The notes beneath the pieces are model-generated. The model worked only from the letters and a program-made list of their open reading frames with translations, was not told where the DNA came from and did not search any database. A program made the position numbers and the translations under genes. Positions 25,886 through 35,096 of a stretch of DNA of 64,000 bases are shown in pieces. How positions within the stretch are numbered: the first letter of the stretch is position 1; each line of letters starts with the position of its first letter. Source of the DNA: Sphingobacteriales bacterium 39-19 (lineage in GTDB: Bacteria; Bacteroidota; Bacteroidia; Chitinophagales; Chitinophagaceae). Location: the NCBI GenBank assembly GCA_001898465.1, contig MKTX01000001.1, positions 124,001 through 188,000 of the forward strand, given 5' to 3'.

Positions 25886-28255
25886 CTATCTAAGCACAAT
25901 TATTCTCTCTATCGTTTTTTCATTATTCTCATTCTCTATTTCCACATAATAAATGCCATTCGCTAAAGTGCTTACATCCACTTTTAATGTATTATTAAAT
26001 GAAATGGCTTTCTTTGCCTGCTTCATCATTAATTGCCCCCTGGTATCTAAAATCTTTAAGGTTACCATACTGCTATTTTGTTCCTTACTAGTTATTAAAA
26101 CAAAATCTTTAGCCGGGTTTGGCGTAACTGTATATAATGAATTGCTTTTACTATTTATCACAATGGTTTTAGTATAAGAGCGGCTGTCATTACGATCTAT
26201 AATCTTAATGCGGTAATACAATATGCCTAAAGGAACATTGGGATCGGTATATGTGAATTCATTAATACCATGCGGGTCTAAATGGTTTCCAATTTTATTA
26301 AAGTTGATGCCATCCATACTTCTTTCTACTTCAAATGAAGCATAATCGTTTGCCTGGTTAATATGAAGTAAGAGGTTAACGTCTTTATTTACTTTTTTAC
26401 CGGAAAAATCAACAATGCTTGTTGCCAGTGGTAATAGCGCAGCACTTTTTGTAAAAGTTCCTGTAGCTAATACTTCGTAATAATCATCAAAAGAAACCGA
26501 ATTAGGAACAAATGAAAGTGGAACCTGAATGGTTGTAGATCCGTTTATTTGTACTACACCATCTTTTAAAAGCAACAGGGATCCTTCTTTATCAAAAATT
26601 ACAATGGTTGTATCTTTTGTAGGGGCAGTTGTTTTACGCACCCTTACTACAATAGGTAAATCAAAATGAGGATTATAATTGCCATAAGTTGTTTGCGGCA
26701 TTTTAAGAATCAGGTCTGTTCCTGAATTGTTCCATAATGCGCCTGCATATTGTGCATATCCTCTTTTTGTAAGCCAATCATTAAACATTTCAGAAAGGTC
26801 AAGACTCGTCATTGCCTGCATGTGCCGTTGCATATCCGCATTGGTAGCATTCCCATATTTTAATAAAGGATCATTTTGATAATTTTTTAAAGCCTGGAAA
26901 AATTTTGCATCTCCCAATGTTTTTCTAAGCATACTCACAAACATGGCACCTCTTTCATACACATAAACAGAGGGGTTGAAAATGGTCATAATATCTGAGG
27001 TATCATACTGCAATATGGGTTCGGCCTGGTAGCTGCTACTGGTAGCCGTAGATTTAATACTGCTCCTGTACGATGGAACAGTGGTGGTAATATAAGGATC
27101 CGGGGTTTTAAATTCCAGGTAAACCACTTCACTATACCGGGCAAAGCTTTCATTAAGCCAGATATCCCTCCAACTTCCGCAAGTAACCGCAGCGCCAAAC
27201 CATTGGTGGCCCAGTTCGTGTGCAATTACATCCCAATCATTTGTTGCATTATAAGTGCTGGGATTCATGCCACTAAACGTATTGTGTTCCATACCTCCTC
27301 CAAAACCAAAACTATAATTACCATATTTTTCGGTTTTATAAGGATAATCGCCAAATTTATTGCTGAATACAGTAAGCATATCTGCCGTTCTATCAAGCGC
27401 TATGGCCGCAGCAGTTGTATTTCCTTCGGGAAATATTAAATTATATAATTCCATATTGGTACCTCCAATATTTACCAATGTAGGTGTAGCAGGATATTGC
27501 ACATAGTTGGCAACTCCTACTGCTACCTGGTACGATGAAATGGGATACCTATGCTTCCAGGTTGTAATTTTCGTATTGGGGTTAATGGTAACTTCACTGA
27601 TTCTTTTTCCATTGGCTGCAACTGTAAATGCACTGGGTGTGCTTACAATAATATCTACGGAGTCTGCCTTATCACTTACGTTTAAACTTTTACAAGGCCA
27701 CCAGGTAAAGGCTGAATAAGGCTCAGACAAAGTATAAATATAATTTTTTACCGGCGAGCCATGGGTAGATTTTACAAAGCCGGTTCCATTGCTAAAGCCG
27801 GGAGTAATGGGTGGCACCCCCTTATAATAAATTTTTACAGAATCTAAAGTACCCGCACTTGCAATAGCAGGAATTGAAATTCTTAAAGTATCTGCCTGCT
27901 TTACTACACCCGATGCCAGTTTTACCCCTTTGTATATAACAGAATCGCATAACAATGCGGAGGCAAAATCGAGATTGATTTTATTGAAATTGGGATTCAA
28001 AGTTTTGAAATACATGGTAACTGCTCCCTTTACATATTTTCCAATAGAGGTATCGGGGTTTAACCTTAATTCTAACCGGTAGTATTTTACATCGAAGTCT
28101 TCGCCATTGGTAAAATTATTAGATAGTTGTCCTTGTTTGAATGTTTGATAAGCATTCATTTCACGCTGAACTAATTCATTGTGCTTGCTTGAATTTTGAG
28201 CATTACCCAGAAGGGCTGTAAAAATGAAGGTAATTCCCAGTAATAAATTTCTCAT
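25886..28255 (-). CDS. Secreted M1-family aminopeptidase with T9SS sorting domain
   Basis: The product has 789 residues with a signal peptide ending at GNAQ. The N-terminal M1 beta-domain is followed by GGGMEHNTFSG (the GxMEN exopeptidase motif region, with His in place of Asn) and the zinc site HELGHQWFGAAVTCGSWRDI to LNESFARY, which supplies HExxH near residue 345 and the downstream Glu. The C-terminal 75 residues (TPNPAKDFVLITS to RIIVLR) are a T9SS type A sorting domain. It probably trims peptides outside the cell. The GGMEH variant may alter N-terminal recognition. It lies 33 bp upstream of the giant T9SS gene and may be co-transcribed with it. Confidence 0.93.
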   Translation of the reverse strand: MRNLLLGITFIFTALLGNAQNSSKHNELVQREMNAYQTFKQGQLSNNFTNGEDFDVKYYRLELRLNPDTSIGKYVKGAVTMYFKTLNPNFNKINLDFASALLCDSVIYKGVKLASGVVKQADTLRISIPAIASAGTLDSVKIYYKGVPPITPGFSNGTGFVKSTHGSPVKNYIYTLSEPYSAFTWWPCKSLNVSDKADSVDIIVSTPSAFTVAANGKRISEVTINPNTKITTWKHRYPISSYQVAVGVANYVQYPATPTLVNIGGTNMELYNLIFPEGNTTAAAIALDRTADMLTVFSNKFGDYPYKTEKYGNYSFGFGGGMEHNTFSGMNPSTYNATNDWDVIAHELGHQWFGAAVTCGSWRDIWLNESFARYSEVVYLEFKTPDPYITTTVPSYRSSIKSTATSSSYQAEPILQYDTSDIMTIFNPSVYVYERGAMFVSMLRKTLGDAKFFQALKNYQNDPLLKYGNATNADMQRHMQAMTSLDLSEMFNDWLTKRGYAQYAGALWNNSGTDLILKMPQTTYGNYNPHFDLPIVVRVRKTTAPTKDTTIVIFDKEGSLLLLKDGVVQINGSTTIQVPLSFVPNSVSFDDYYEVLATGTFTKSAALLPLATSIVDFSGKKVNKDVNLLLHINQANDYASFEVERSMDGINFNKIGNHLDPHGINEFTYTDPNVPLGILYYRIKIIDRNDSRSYTKTIVINSKSNSLYTVTPNPAKDFVLITSKEQNSSMVTLKILDTRGQLMMKQAKKAISFNNTLKVDVSTLANGIYYVEIENENNEKTIERIIVLR

Positions 28256-28442
28256 TGTTATTGAATTAGATTGGATTTTTTAGGTATTTGGATATATATA
28301 ACGTAATAAATTTTAAGTTATTGTGATACGATAGATTACCATGAATCAATTGTTAATAATAAAATAGAAAAAAGAATAAGTTGCTGTATAAACTAACTAA
28401 TATTAAATATTTTACACATACCAATGGGGCAGTCAAAATCCT

Positions 28443-29276
28443 TTATAAGTTAGTATCAATTTCACTTATTACCCGGTTTTTATTAGCCGGATCGGTGAAT
28501 TCTATGTGCAGGGATCCTTTTGAAAAATCTATGCCCGGTATAGTATTTAATGGTAATTTGATATTCCTAAACGGGTTGGGGGTATATACGGCAATGCCTC
28601 TCATTAAAGCAACTTCAATGGGTTTCTCGCCGGGTAATACATAATTTACTTTTATATCGCCATAAATAGAGAAATTACCGGACCGGTTAATTTTAAAATG
28701 TACTGCAGGCAGTTCTTTTAAACCTTCTTTTGAAAATTTTACCTGCGATAAAGATGCAGTAACATGTGCTTCACCTATATGAATGATGGTTGCAATAGAG
28801 ATCCCATACACCGGCTTTAAACTTACGGTAATGCCCGTATCGTTTTTACTTCCGGGTAAATCTTCGCCCAATGCCGTTTTGTTTAAAACATTTTTAAAAA
28901 AAAGATGAGACCGGTACTCACCGGGTGCAAGCTCATTGGATTTAATTAATTGCACTTTTACAGATTGTGCTTCATTAGGAGCGAGTGTAACCGTTCGGGG
29001 AAAAAAACGAAGATTTTTATTTGCAAATTTTTGAGTAGTATCTGTATCTGAGATGGAATAAAAGACGCCATTTTCATCCATCTTAAATTGAACGAAAGAG
29101 ATATTATAGGTAGCCGTGTCTTTTCCAATATTGGCCAGGTTTACCTCCTGGGTTCGTTGAGAACCATCAAAGATTAATCTTTTGGGGGTAATTAGTAAGT
29201 CGCCCTGGGCATTTGAATCTACAGCCCACAAAATAAAAATAAATATAGCGCAGATGCGAAAACGTAAATAAACCAT
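28443..29276 (-). CDS. Periplasmic pilus chaperone-like protein (PapD fold)
   Basis: The product has 277 residues with a signal peptide ending near DSNAQ. Two immunoglobulin-like halves are visible. The first has LLITPKRLIFDGSQRTQEVN and the chaperone-type strand FFPRTVTLAPNEAQSVKVQL; the second covers about residues 150-270. These match the general pattern of fimbrial chaperones, which cap pilin subunits in the periplasm. It is the last gene of the fimbrial locus, behind two terminator-like hairpins. The family call is by pattern and context; the PapD arginine and lysine anchors cannot be aligned by eye with confidence. Confidence 0.78.
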   Translation of the reverse strand: MVYLRFRICAIFIFILWAVDSNAQGDLLITPKRLIFDGSQRTQEVNLANIGKDTATYNISFVQFKMDENGVFYSISDTDTTQKFANKNLRFFPRTVTLAPNEAQSVKVQLIKSNELAPGEYRSHLFFKNVLNKTALGEDLPGSKNDTGITVSLKPVYGISIATIIHIGEAHVTASLSQVKFSKEGLKELPAVHFKINRSGNFSIYGDIKVNYVLPGEKPIEVALMRGIAVYTPNPFRNIKLPLNTIPGIDFSKGSLHIEFTDPANKNRVISEIDTNL

Positions 29277-29305
29277 GTGTAAGGCAGGTTTTAAAGATTA
29301 TGAAA

Positions 29306-29329
29306 AAAGCGACTTAGGGTTTTCGCTTT
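29306..29329 (-). terminator. Second terminator-like hairpin upstream of the chaperone gene
   Basis: A 7-bp stem (AAAGCGA / TCGCTTT) with a 10-nt loop is followed on the minus strand by a T-run (TTTTTTC). It lies 30 bp before the chaperone ATG. Confidence 0.5.
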
Positions 29330-29345
29330 TACTAAAATAAAAAAA

Positions 29346-29375
29346 TGAAACTGCATATAGTCATATGCAGTTTCA
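29346..29375 (-). terminator. Strong terminator directly after the second DUF4402 gene
   Basis: A perfect 13-bp stem (TGAAACTGCATAT / ATATGCAGTTTCA) closes a 4-nt loop. On the minus strand it is followed by TTTTTTATTTT. It lies 10 bp past the stop at 29386 and before the chaperone gene of the same locus. Confidence 0.9.
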
Positions 29376-29385
29376 GGAATAAAAA

Positions 29386-29898
29386 TTAATTATAATTTAC
29401 AAGTACTGTAAATGGAGAAGCGCTTGTATAGATACCGGGGGCTTGTGAACCGTTCACAATAAGGTCCGCACCTACATACACAGTTTGAGTACCTGCACCG
29501 TCTAAAAGACCGGCACCCACACTTTTTGTAAAATTCTCCACATTCATAATCTCAACACCATTACTGATTTGAATCGTGGGATTTAGTACATTGAAATCAA
29601 AGGTAAAGTTTGGTTGCCCGCTTACTGTAAAAGCAGCTGCAGAAACGGTACCCGTATTAGCAGGAAAAGTTACACCACCGGCACCTGCAGAGTTCCGGGT
29701 AGCAGCCAGCGAAGGATCTAAAATTACGGTTCCACCTGTTGCATCTACAGCCAGGTTACCAAAATTAAGATCGGTTGTTTTTGAAATACTGATGGGGCTC
29801 ACAATGGTAGCAGAAGCATTGGCGGTGGCCGTTGCCTGTGCCTGAACAGCAGTTGCTGCAATTAATAAAACTGCCAGGGCTCCTAATGATTTTTTCAT
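29386..29898 (-). CDS. DUF4402 pilin-like subunit (probable major subunit)
   Basis: The product has 170 residues from the ATG at 29898 (MKKSLGALAVLLIAATAVQA), with a signal peptide. The mature N-terminus (QATATANASATIVSPISI) alternates small and hydrophobic residues, as in a donor strand. DLNFGNLAVDATGGTVILDP, TVSAAAFTVSGQPNFTFDFN and the end PGIYTSASPFTVLVNYN match the DUF4402 pattern. It is probably an abundant fimbrial subunit handled by the chaperone and usher alongside. The gene is flanked by a weak promoter-like region upstream and a strong terminator downstream, so it may be expressed at a higher level than the usher. Confidence 0.8.
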   Translation of the reverse strand: MKKSLGALAVLLIAATAVQAQATATANASATIVSPISISKTTDLNFGNLAVDATGGTVILDPSLAATRNSAGAGGVTFPANTGTVSAAAFTVSGQPNFTFDFNVLNPTIQISNGVEIMNVENFTKSVGAGLLDGAGTQTVYVGADLIVNGSQAPGIYTSASPFTVLVNYN

Positions 29899-29998
29899 TT
29901 GTTTGAATTTTTTTATTATTAATGATAGTTTTATAAAACGAAAACAAATACTATATATTGCCATTGTTACGTCATATTTTTAGTCCGCTTTATTTAAT

Positions 29999-32605
29999 TT
30001 ACTTTCCACCCGATCCTGCTTTATCCATTTCCAGCAGGATATTTACATCCTCAATCATGTCGCCTTCTTTATTCTCTTTTATTAAAAAAGGAACTTTGCC
30101 GGAAAGGTTGGCCATTTTTACTTTTTTCATTTGTACTGAATCGGTACTAACAAAATAGCGACCGGGCCTTAAGCCCAGGAAACTATAATAGCCATCTTGT
30201 TCACTTAGTGCTTTAGCCACCAGGGCGCCCGCTTCATCATAAATGGTCAGGATGATCCTGCTTACTCCTTTGAGATCCCCCTTTATTTTATTTTGTACAT
30301 ACCCACTTACTTCGCCTAACACGTAAACAGGTATTTCAATTTTTCTGGTAAAATTGGGTTCTGCTTCCACTTCAATAATTTTATGCTTAATCCTGTAAGC
30401 GGGATTATCAAAATTGAGGTCATCTACTTTTATATAATACTTTTGATATGCTTCTAAAGCAGATACTTTTACTGCCGCCTTTTGGGGATTGCGGTCTATC
30501 TTACAACCATCTACCCTTACATTGAGGTTTAAAACTTCGGGTTCGTTGGCATCATGGCGGTTATTGCAGTTATAATCAAGAAAAGGAAGTAAAAGAATGG
30601 ATCCTTGCCCTACATTACTTTTATCGGTAGCCCGAATATTTTTCAATCCACTTTCAAATAATATTCCGCCCGAAGCGGCTTGTGTACTGCTCATTTGCTT
30701 ACCAACCCGCCGGTTATATAAAGCTACTTGTGTAAATGAAAAATGATACTTTACGCCCAGTGTAAATGCCGATGTATTTATTAATTTATTATACTCATAC
30801 CCCAGGTTTATAACCATATTGTTAAACACTCTTTTTTCAATTTCTCCCTTTGCCATTACCATGGTATGTTTTTGAAAATGATATTGCAGTTGGGGGGTAA
30901 AGCGGGCATTAAAAAATACCGGGATGTTAATAGCCAGTTTACTCATAATTTCCGGCTTATTATAAAAAACGGCATAGCTTGTGAGGTTTGCATTCACTCG
31001 CCTGCTGGTAATGCTGGTTAATAACTCTGCTGTTGTAAGGTTTACCTTATAAAATTTTGATTTGTTGAATACCAATCTTGTAAAACCAATATATTTTTTG
31101 ATTTTAAACGGCATAGAAACCATTATTTTTTGATCCATTTGGCTGGCTGTTCGTATCGCCTCCTGTGCCGGTGCATATTTGATAACCAGGGCTTCTATTT
31201 GTATTTTTTTTTGTAGCCGGTAGTTACCCGAAAACTTGATGAATGTACCGGGCGCATATTCACCTGATACGATAAATGCATTTCCAACCCGGGCAGATAA
31301 ATTTAAAAAAGGAATCGTCTTTTTCATCAGCAAACTGCTGTTGTATTCTATACCGGCTCCCAGGGTAATTTGGCGGGTAAACCCATATGCCATATTCAGC
31401 CTGGAATATATGTTCTTTGTACTATCCAAAATTTTGGCTGCCGTAAGGGAGTATTCAAAAGTATTTTTGGGTAAAAAAGAAAAAGGAATGTTGATCAATT
31501 GTTCGGAAGATTGTTCTTCGCCCCAGGGACCATAAAACTTATACCTTATTTTACTATTCCCATACACCAGGGGAATTTCAAATGAAAATAAACCTGAGGC
31601 ATCGGCCTTCGTATAGTCAACCAATACGTCATTGATGTATAATTCCACAATCCAGCCCGGCTGTGTACTATTGCTAATAATCCAATTACCAAATGACTTG
31701 CGTTGCCGGGTAGCGGTATTGCTTAATTGTACGCCTAAAAGGGAGTTTGTGGTAGAATAAGAACCCGGGGCATACAGGTTACCGAGGCGAATTTGCTTTA
31801 CCCATTTTTGTTCATTATTTACATAATGCCATTGAAAAAACTGATTCCGGATATCAAAAGAATTATGATTAGAAAATAAAAGCCGGGCATTGGTTTCGCC
31901 CCCGGCAAGTATGCCGCCCACTCCTATTTTGGCCCACAGCGTATTATTACCCAGGTATTGAGTAGATGCTATATTCCAATCCAGGGCACCCAGGTGCAAC
32001 ATTTTAAACTTTCTTTTTATTACACTGTCTGCCACAATATCTCCTTTTACTTTGGTAATATTTCTTCGCATTTGATCCAGTCTTTTTTCCCTCATAAAAG
32101 GCAGTTCTATGTTGCTGGTAAAATCAACGGTAAGGCTCCTGAAATTAAACTGGCATTGTAATCCGAATATCTTCCCAAAATAATTTGCCTTTAAATAATA
32201 TTCGTTTGAAGAATAAATTAATTCATTTTTCTGTAAGGGCGTACTGACCTTATTATAATAGATGGTATAATAGGTTTTATCTACCACGAAAATATCTCCC
32301 GGGTTTAAGATATGCCCACTCAAAGAATCGCCGGAAACAGATAATTTGTTTTGAATGGCCAGGTAATTAAATAAATCACTTACCGGTAAATATAATTCCT
32401 TGCCTACAACCAATGCCTGTATTTCAGCAGATCCTATATTTTGGCCCCGGATGGTTACAATAACCTCGTCAAATTCAGTTTCATTTTGTTGTGCAAAGCC
32501 CGGGCCAGGCATTAAGAGTACCCCGCTGCATATAAATAAGAAAGAAATTAAAAAAGAGGTACGAAAAAAGGGAATTTGCCTTTTACTCGTAAACAGTCTT
32601 TTCAA
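29999..32605 (-). CDS. Fimbrial usher-like outer-membrane protein
   Basis: The product has 868 residues with a signal peptide ending near GFAQQ. A periplasmic N-domain (residues about 45-185) precedes a long barrel-like region. Around residues 320-370, WIVELYINDVLVDYTKADAS, GLFSFEIPLVYGNSKIRYKF and YGPWGEE match the signature stretch of chaperone/usher outer-membrane ushers. The C-terminus (LGEVSGYVQNKIKGD to GYYSFLGLRPGRYFV) is a carboxypeptidase-regulatory-like Ig domain. It presumably secretes and assembles DUF4402 subunits. The start is TTG at 32605 behind a direct repeat of ATCCAATAA; no closer ATG exists. Confidence 0.8.
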   Translation of the reverse strand: MKRLFTSKRQIPFFRTSFLISFLFICSGVLLMPGPGFAQQNETEFDEVIVTIRGQNIGSAEIQALVVGKELYLPVSDLFNYLAIQNKLSVSGDSLSGHILNPGDIFVVDKTYYTIYYNKVSTPLQKNELIYSSNEYYLKANYFGKIFGLQCQFNFRSLTVDFTSNIELPFMREKRLDQMRRNITKVKGDIVADSVIKRKFKMLHLGALDWNIASTQYLGNNTLWAKIGVGGILAGGETNARLLFSNHNSFDIRNQFFQWHYVNNEQKWVKQIRLGNLYAPGSYSTTNSLLGVQLSNTATRQRKSFGNWIISNSTQPGWIVELYINDVLVDYTKADASGLFSFEIPLVYGNSKIRYKFYGPWGEEQSSEQLINIPFSFLPKNTFEYSLTAAKILDSTKNIYSRLNMAYGFTRQITLGAGIEYNSSLLMKKTIPFLNLSARVGNAFIVSGEYAPGTFIKFSGNYRLQKKIQIEALVIKYAPAQEAIRTASQMDQKIMVSMPFKIKKYIGFTRLVFNKSKFYKVNLTTAELLTSITSRRVNANLTSYAVFYNKPEIMSKLAINIPVFFNARFTPQLQYHFQKHTMVMAKGEIEKRVFNNMVINLGYEYNKLINTSAFTLGVKYHFSFTQVALYNRRVGKQMSSTQAASGGILFESGLKNIRATDKSNVGQGSILLLPFLDYNCNNRHDANEPEVLNLNVRVDGCKIDRNPQKAAVKVSALEAYQKYYIKVDDLNFDNPAYRIKHKIIEVEAEPNFTRKIEIPVYVLGEVSGYVQNKIKGDLKGVSRIILTIYDEAGALVAKALSEQDGYYSFLGLRPGRYFVSTDSVQMKKVKMANLSGKVPFLIKENKEGDMIEDVNILLEMDKAGSGGK

Positions 32606-32636
32606 GTTATTGGATTTATTGGATATCGATTCTTTT

Positions 32637-33155
32637 TTAATCCGTTAAAAATGACAAGTTTAAACTCCCGCTATAATTACCCGGTGGTGACTCTGATACA
32701 TCCCCAACTGTTAATTGGGCCCCGATGATTACCCGGTTTTTTGCCGGAGCTTCATTGGTAATTATAAAGGGCATTGCATTATTTACATCCAGCAAGGTAA
32801 GTTTCATAATACCCCCATTACTACCAGTTAAAATAGTAGTTTGCCCTGCCAGCATCGATACTACTGTACCTTTGGTTCCTTCTATCTCCAATACTAAGGG
32901 GCTTGATGATTCACCCAGGTTAAGCGGTATTACAGAACCACTGGCTACCCTTGATGAATTGGGAAAAACAGAAATGGTTCCTCCATGTACGCCTTGTGCA
33001 AATACACCAAAATTAAAAGCCTGCTGTACATTTACTTTTAACTGTAAGCTTGTATTTTTAAAATTCACTTCTACGTGCTGCCCCCTTACCGCTGAGCCCA
33101 GTAATAAAATAATAACCTGCAATAGCGGCCTGTGAACCCAAATGTGAAAAGTCAT
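32637..33155 (-). CDS. DUF4402 pilin-like protein (first gene of the fimbrial locus)
   Basis: The product has 172 residues with an N-terminal signal segment (about residues 9-25). FNFGVFAQGVHGGTISVFPN, GSVIPLNLGESSSPLVLEIE, GGIMKLTLLDVNNAMPF and IIGAQLTVGDVSESPPGNYS fit the DUF4402 pattern. The mature N-terminus (HVEVNFKNTSLQLKVNVQQ) alternates hydrophobic residues like a donor strand. It precedes the usher by 31 bp on the same strand and may be a tip or minor subunit. Sequence identity to the second DUF4402 protein is low. Confidence 0.78.
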   Translation of the reverse strand: MTFHIWVHRPLLQVIILLLGSAVRGQHVEVNFKNTSLQLKVNVQQAFNFGVFAQGVHGGTISVFPNSSRVASGSVIPLNLGESSSPLVLEIEGTKGTVVSMLAGQTTILTGSNGGIMKLTLLDVNNAMPFIITNEAPAKNRVIIGAQLTVGDVSESPPGNYSGSLNLSFLTD

Positions 33156-33270
33156 TTTTGCTGATTAACGGTTATTACCCGATTTACTAAGTATATATAG
33201 CACAGTTACAACGAAAAAATACGATAGGTATTGTTTATGTATCCATTATTTACGTTTCTATTTAGGTAGA

Positions 33271-33295
33271 TAATACCTGTTTATACAGGATATTA
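33271..33295. repeat. Imperfect inverted repeat between the fimbrial locus and pdxA
   Basis: TAATACCTG, six bases, then CAGG-A-TATTA. It sits 25 bp upstream of the pdxA -7 element and could be an operator. Nothing else identifies a ligand or regulator. Confidence 0.35.
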
Positions 33296-33319
33296 CCAAG
33301 CTATATAAGCAGGATACTG

Positions 33320-33327
33320 TAAGTTTG
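33320..33327 (+). promoter_or_regulatory. pdxA promoter, -7 element TAAGTTTG
   Basis: This is a perfect TAnnTTTG followed by C, 22 nt before the pdxA ATG. Confidence 0.6.
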
Positions 33328-33349
33328 CAACTTCAAAAGAATATAAAAT

Positions 33350-34429
33350 ATGAACCCTACCAACGAACATAAACCCATTATTGGCATTAGCTGTGGCGAT
33401 ATAAATGGTATTGGAACAGAAATAATTTTAAAAACATTAAGCGATAACAGGATAATGGAATTTTGTACCCCTGTTATTTTTGGAAATAATAAACTGCTGA
33501 ACTTTTATAGAAAATCTTTACCTGAAATGCATTTTAGTTTCTCGGTTATTAAAGACATGGCACAGTTCAATCCCAAACAGGTAAATGTATTGAATTGCTG
33601 GGACGAAGAAATTATTATTACACCGGGTGTACTGAATGAAACAGGTGGCCAATATGCCGTTACCAGTTTACGTATGGCTGCCGAAGCATTAAAAGCAGGC
33701 AAAGTGGCAGGACTTGTGACGGCGCCTATTCACAAAAAAAATGTACAATCTGCTGATTTTAATTTTAGCGGGCATACTCCTTTTCTTAAAAATTATTTTG
33801 CCGTAAAAGATGTGGCTATGATGATGGTTGCCGAGAATATGCGTATTGCTTTACTTACGGAGCATGTGCCGATAAAAGATATTACACAACATATTACCAT
33901 AGAAAATATCCTGCTTAAACTGGGCATTATAAACGAAAGTTTAAAAAAGGATTTTTTAATTGTAAAACCCAAAATTGCAGTACTGGGTTTAAATCCCCAT
34001 GCCGGCGATGAAGGCCTGGTAGGCAAAGAAGAAATAGAAATTATAAAGCCTGCTATAAAAGAGGCAAAACAAAAGAATATATTTTGCTTTGGGCCTTACA
34101 GTGCCGATGCTTTTTTTGCAAGGGGCCAATTCCGCAGTTTTGATGCGGTACTGGCATTATACCACGACCAGGGCCTCATTCCTTTTAAATCCCTGGCATT
34201 GGGTGAAGGTGTGAATTTTACAGCAGGCCTGGGAGCCGTACGCACATCTCCCGATCACGGTACCGCTTTTGATATTGCAGGAAAAGGCATTGCCGATGAA
34301 TCTTCTTTTAGAGAGGCTTTATTTACGGCTATTGATATTATCAATAACCGTAAAGAAAATAAGGAACAATTTAAAAACCCTTTACGGAAACTGAGCGCCT
34401 CGGTGATAAGAAATGCAATTGATGAATAA
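33350..34429 (+). CDS. pdxA: 4-hydroxythreonine-4-phosphate dehydrogenase
   Basis: This 359-residue enzyme of DXP-dependent pyridoxal phosphate synthesis oxidises 4-phosphohydroxythreonine with NAD. IGISCGDINGIGTEIILKTL opens the fold. The metal ligands are visible as His in NFSGHTPFL, His in LYHDQGLIPFK and His in TSPDHGTAFDIAGKG; LVTAPIHKKNV and GLNPHAGDEGLVGKEE are also family motifs. The length is slightly above the usual 330 residues. It is a single-gene unit between its own promoter and a bidirectional terminator shared with the atp operon. Confidence 0.97.
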   Translation: MNPTNEHKPIIGISCGDINGIGTEIILKTLSDNRIMEFCTPVIFGNNKLLNFYRKSLPEMHFSFSVIKDMAQFNPKQVNVLNCWDEEIIITPGVLNETGGQYAVTSLRMAAEALKAGKVAGLVTAPIHKKNVQSADFNFSGHTPFLKNYFAVKDVAMMMVAENMRIALLTEHVPIKDITQHITIENILLKLGIINESLKKDFLIVKPKIAVLGLNPHAGDEGLVGKEEIEIIKPAIKEAKQKNIFCFGPYSADAFFARGQFRSFDAVLALYHDQGLIPFKSLALGEGVNFTAGLGAVRTSPDHGTAFDIAGKGIADESSFREALFTAIDIINNRKENKEQFKNPLRKLSASVIRNAIDE

Positions 34430-34449
34430 TAAAATATTTTTAAAAATAA

Positions 34450-34480
34450 AAGCCCGGCTATTAAAATCATCGCCGGGCTT
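34450..34480. terminator. Bidirectional terminator pdxA/atpH
   Basis: A 9-bp GC-rich stem (AAGCCCGGC / GCCGGGCTT) with a 13-nt loop is followed by T-rich sequence on both strands. It serves pdxA on the plus strand and the atpBEFH operon on the minus strand. Confidence 0.92.
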
Positions 34481-34500
34481 TTTTATTTTTTTTTTTTGAA

Positions 34501-35064
34501 TTACCTAATTCTATGAATATATTCATTGCTCATAAACTGGCGGCGAATATCATATAAATCCCGGCTGATGCTGGCATCAATAAACATATCTTCCATTTGC
34601 AAAGTGAAACCGCCCAGCAAACTTTCATTTACTTCCGATTCCAGTTCAATATGCGCTACCCGGGCTTCTGTTTTAATTTTATTGATGATAAATTGTTTCA
34701 TATCATCGCTTACTTCGCCTGCAGTAACCAGTTTCGCTTTATGTATTCCTTTTATTTCGTTGTATTGATCAATATATGCTTTTACAATTTCAGGTAAGTT
34801 TTTTTCCCTGCCTTTACGTACTAATAGTTGGTTGAATAAACGGGTAAGGGCGCTAATATGCGGACCTATGATGGCTTCCAGTATCTTTTCCTTTTTATCG
34901 GAACTGATGATGGGGCTAAGCAACATTGCCGTAAAATCAGGGTTTGTTTTTTGCAAGCCCAATAATAATTTCATATCGGCATATACGGTTTCCAATTCAC
35001 CTTTTTCTACGGCAATATCTATTAAGCTTTTGGCATACCGGCTGGCTAAACGAGGATTATTCAT
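34501..35064 (-). CDS. atpH: ATP synthase F1 subunit delta
   Basis: This 187-residue protein joins F1 to the peripheral stalk. ASRYAKSLIDIAVEKGELET at the N-terminus and the C-terminal half (VTAGEVSDDMKQFIINKIKT, LESEVNESLLGGFTLQMEDM) are typical. I preferred the ATG at 35064 (MNNPRLASRY) over a TTG two codons earlier. It is the last gene before a terminator; atpA and atpG, which often follow in other bacteria, are not in this window. Confidence 0.95.
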   Translation of the reverse strand: MNNPRLASRYAKSLIDIAVEKGELETVYADMKLLLGLQKTNPDFTAMLLSPIISSDKKEKILEAIIGPHISALTRLFNQLLVRKGREKNLPEIVKAYIDQYNEIKGIHKAKLVTAGEVSDDMKQFIINKIKTEARVAHIELESEVNESLLGGFTLQMEDMFIDASISRDLYDIRRQFMSNEYIHRIR

Positions 35065-35096
35065 ATACAATAATTTTCAGGCCCGGGGCCTTCCGG

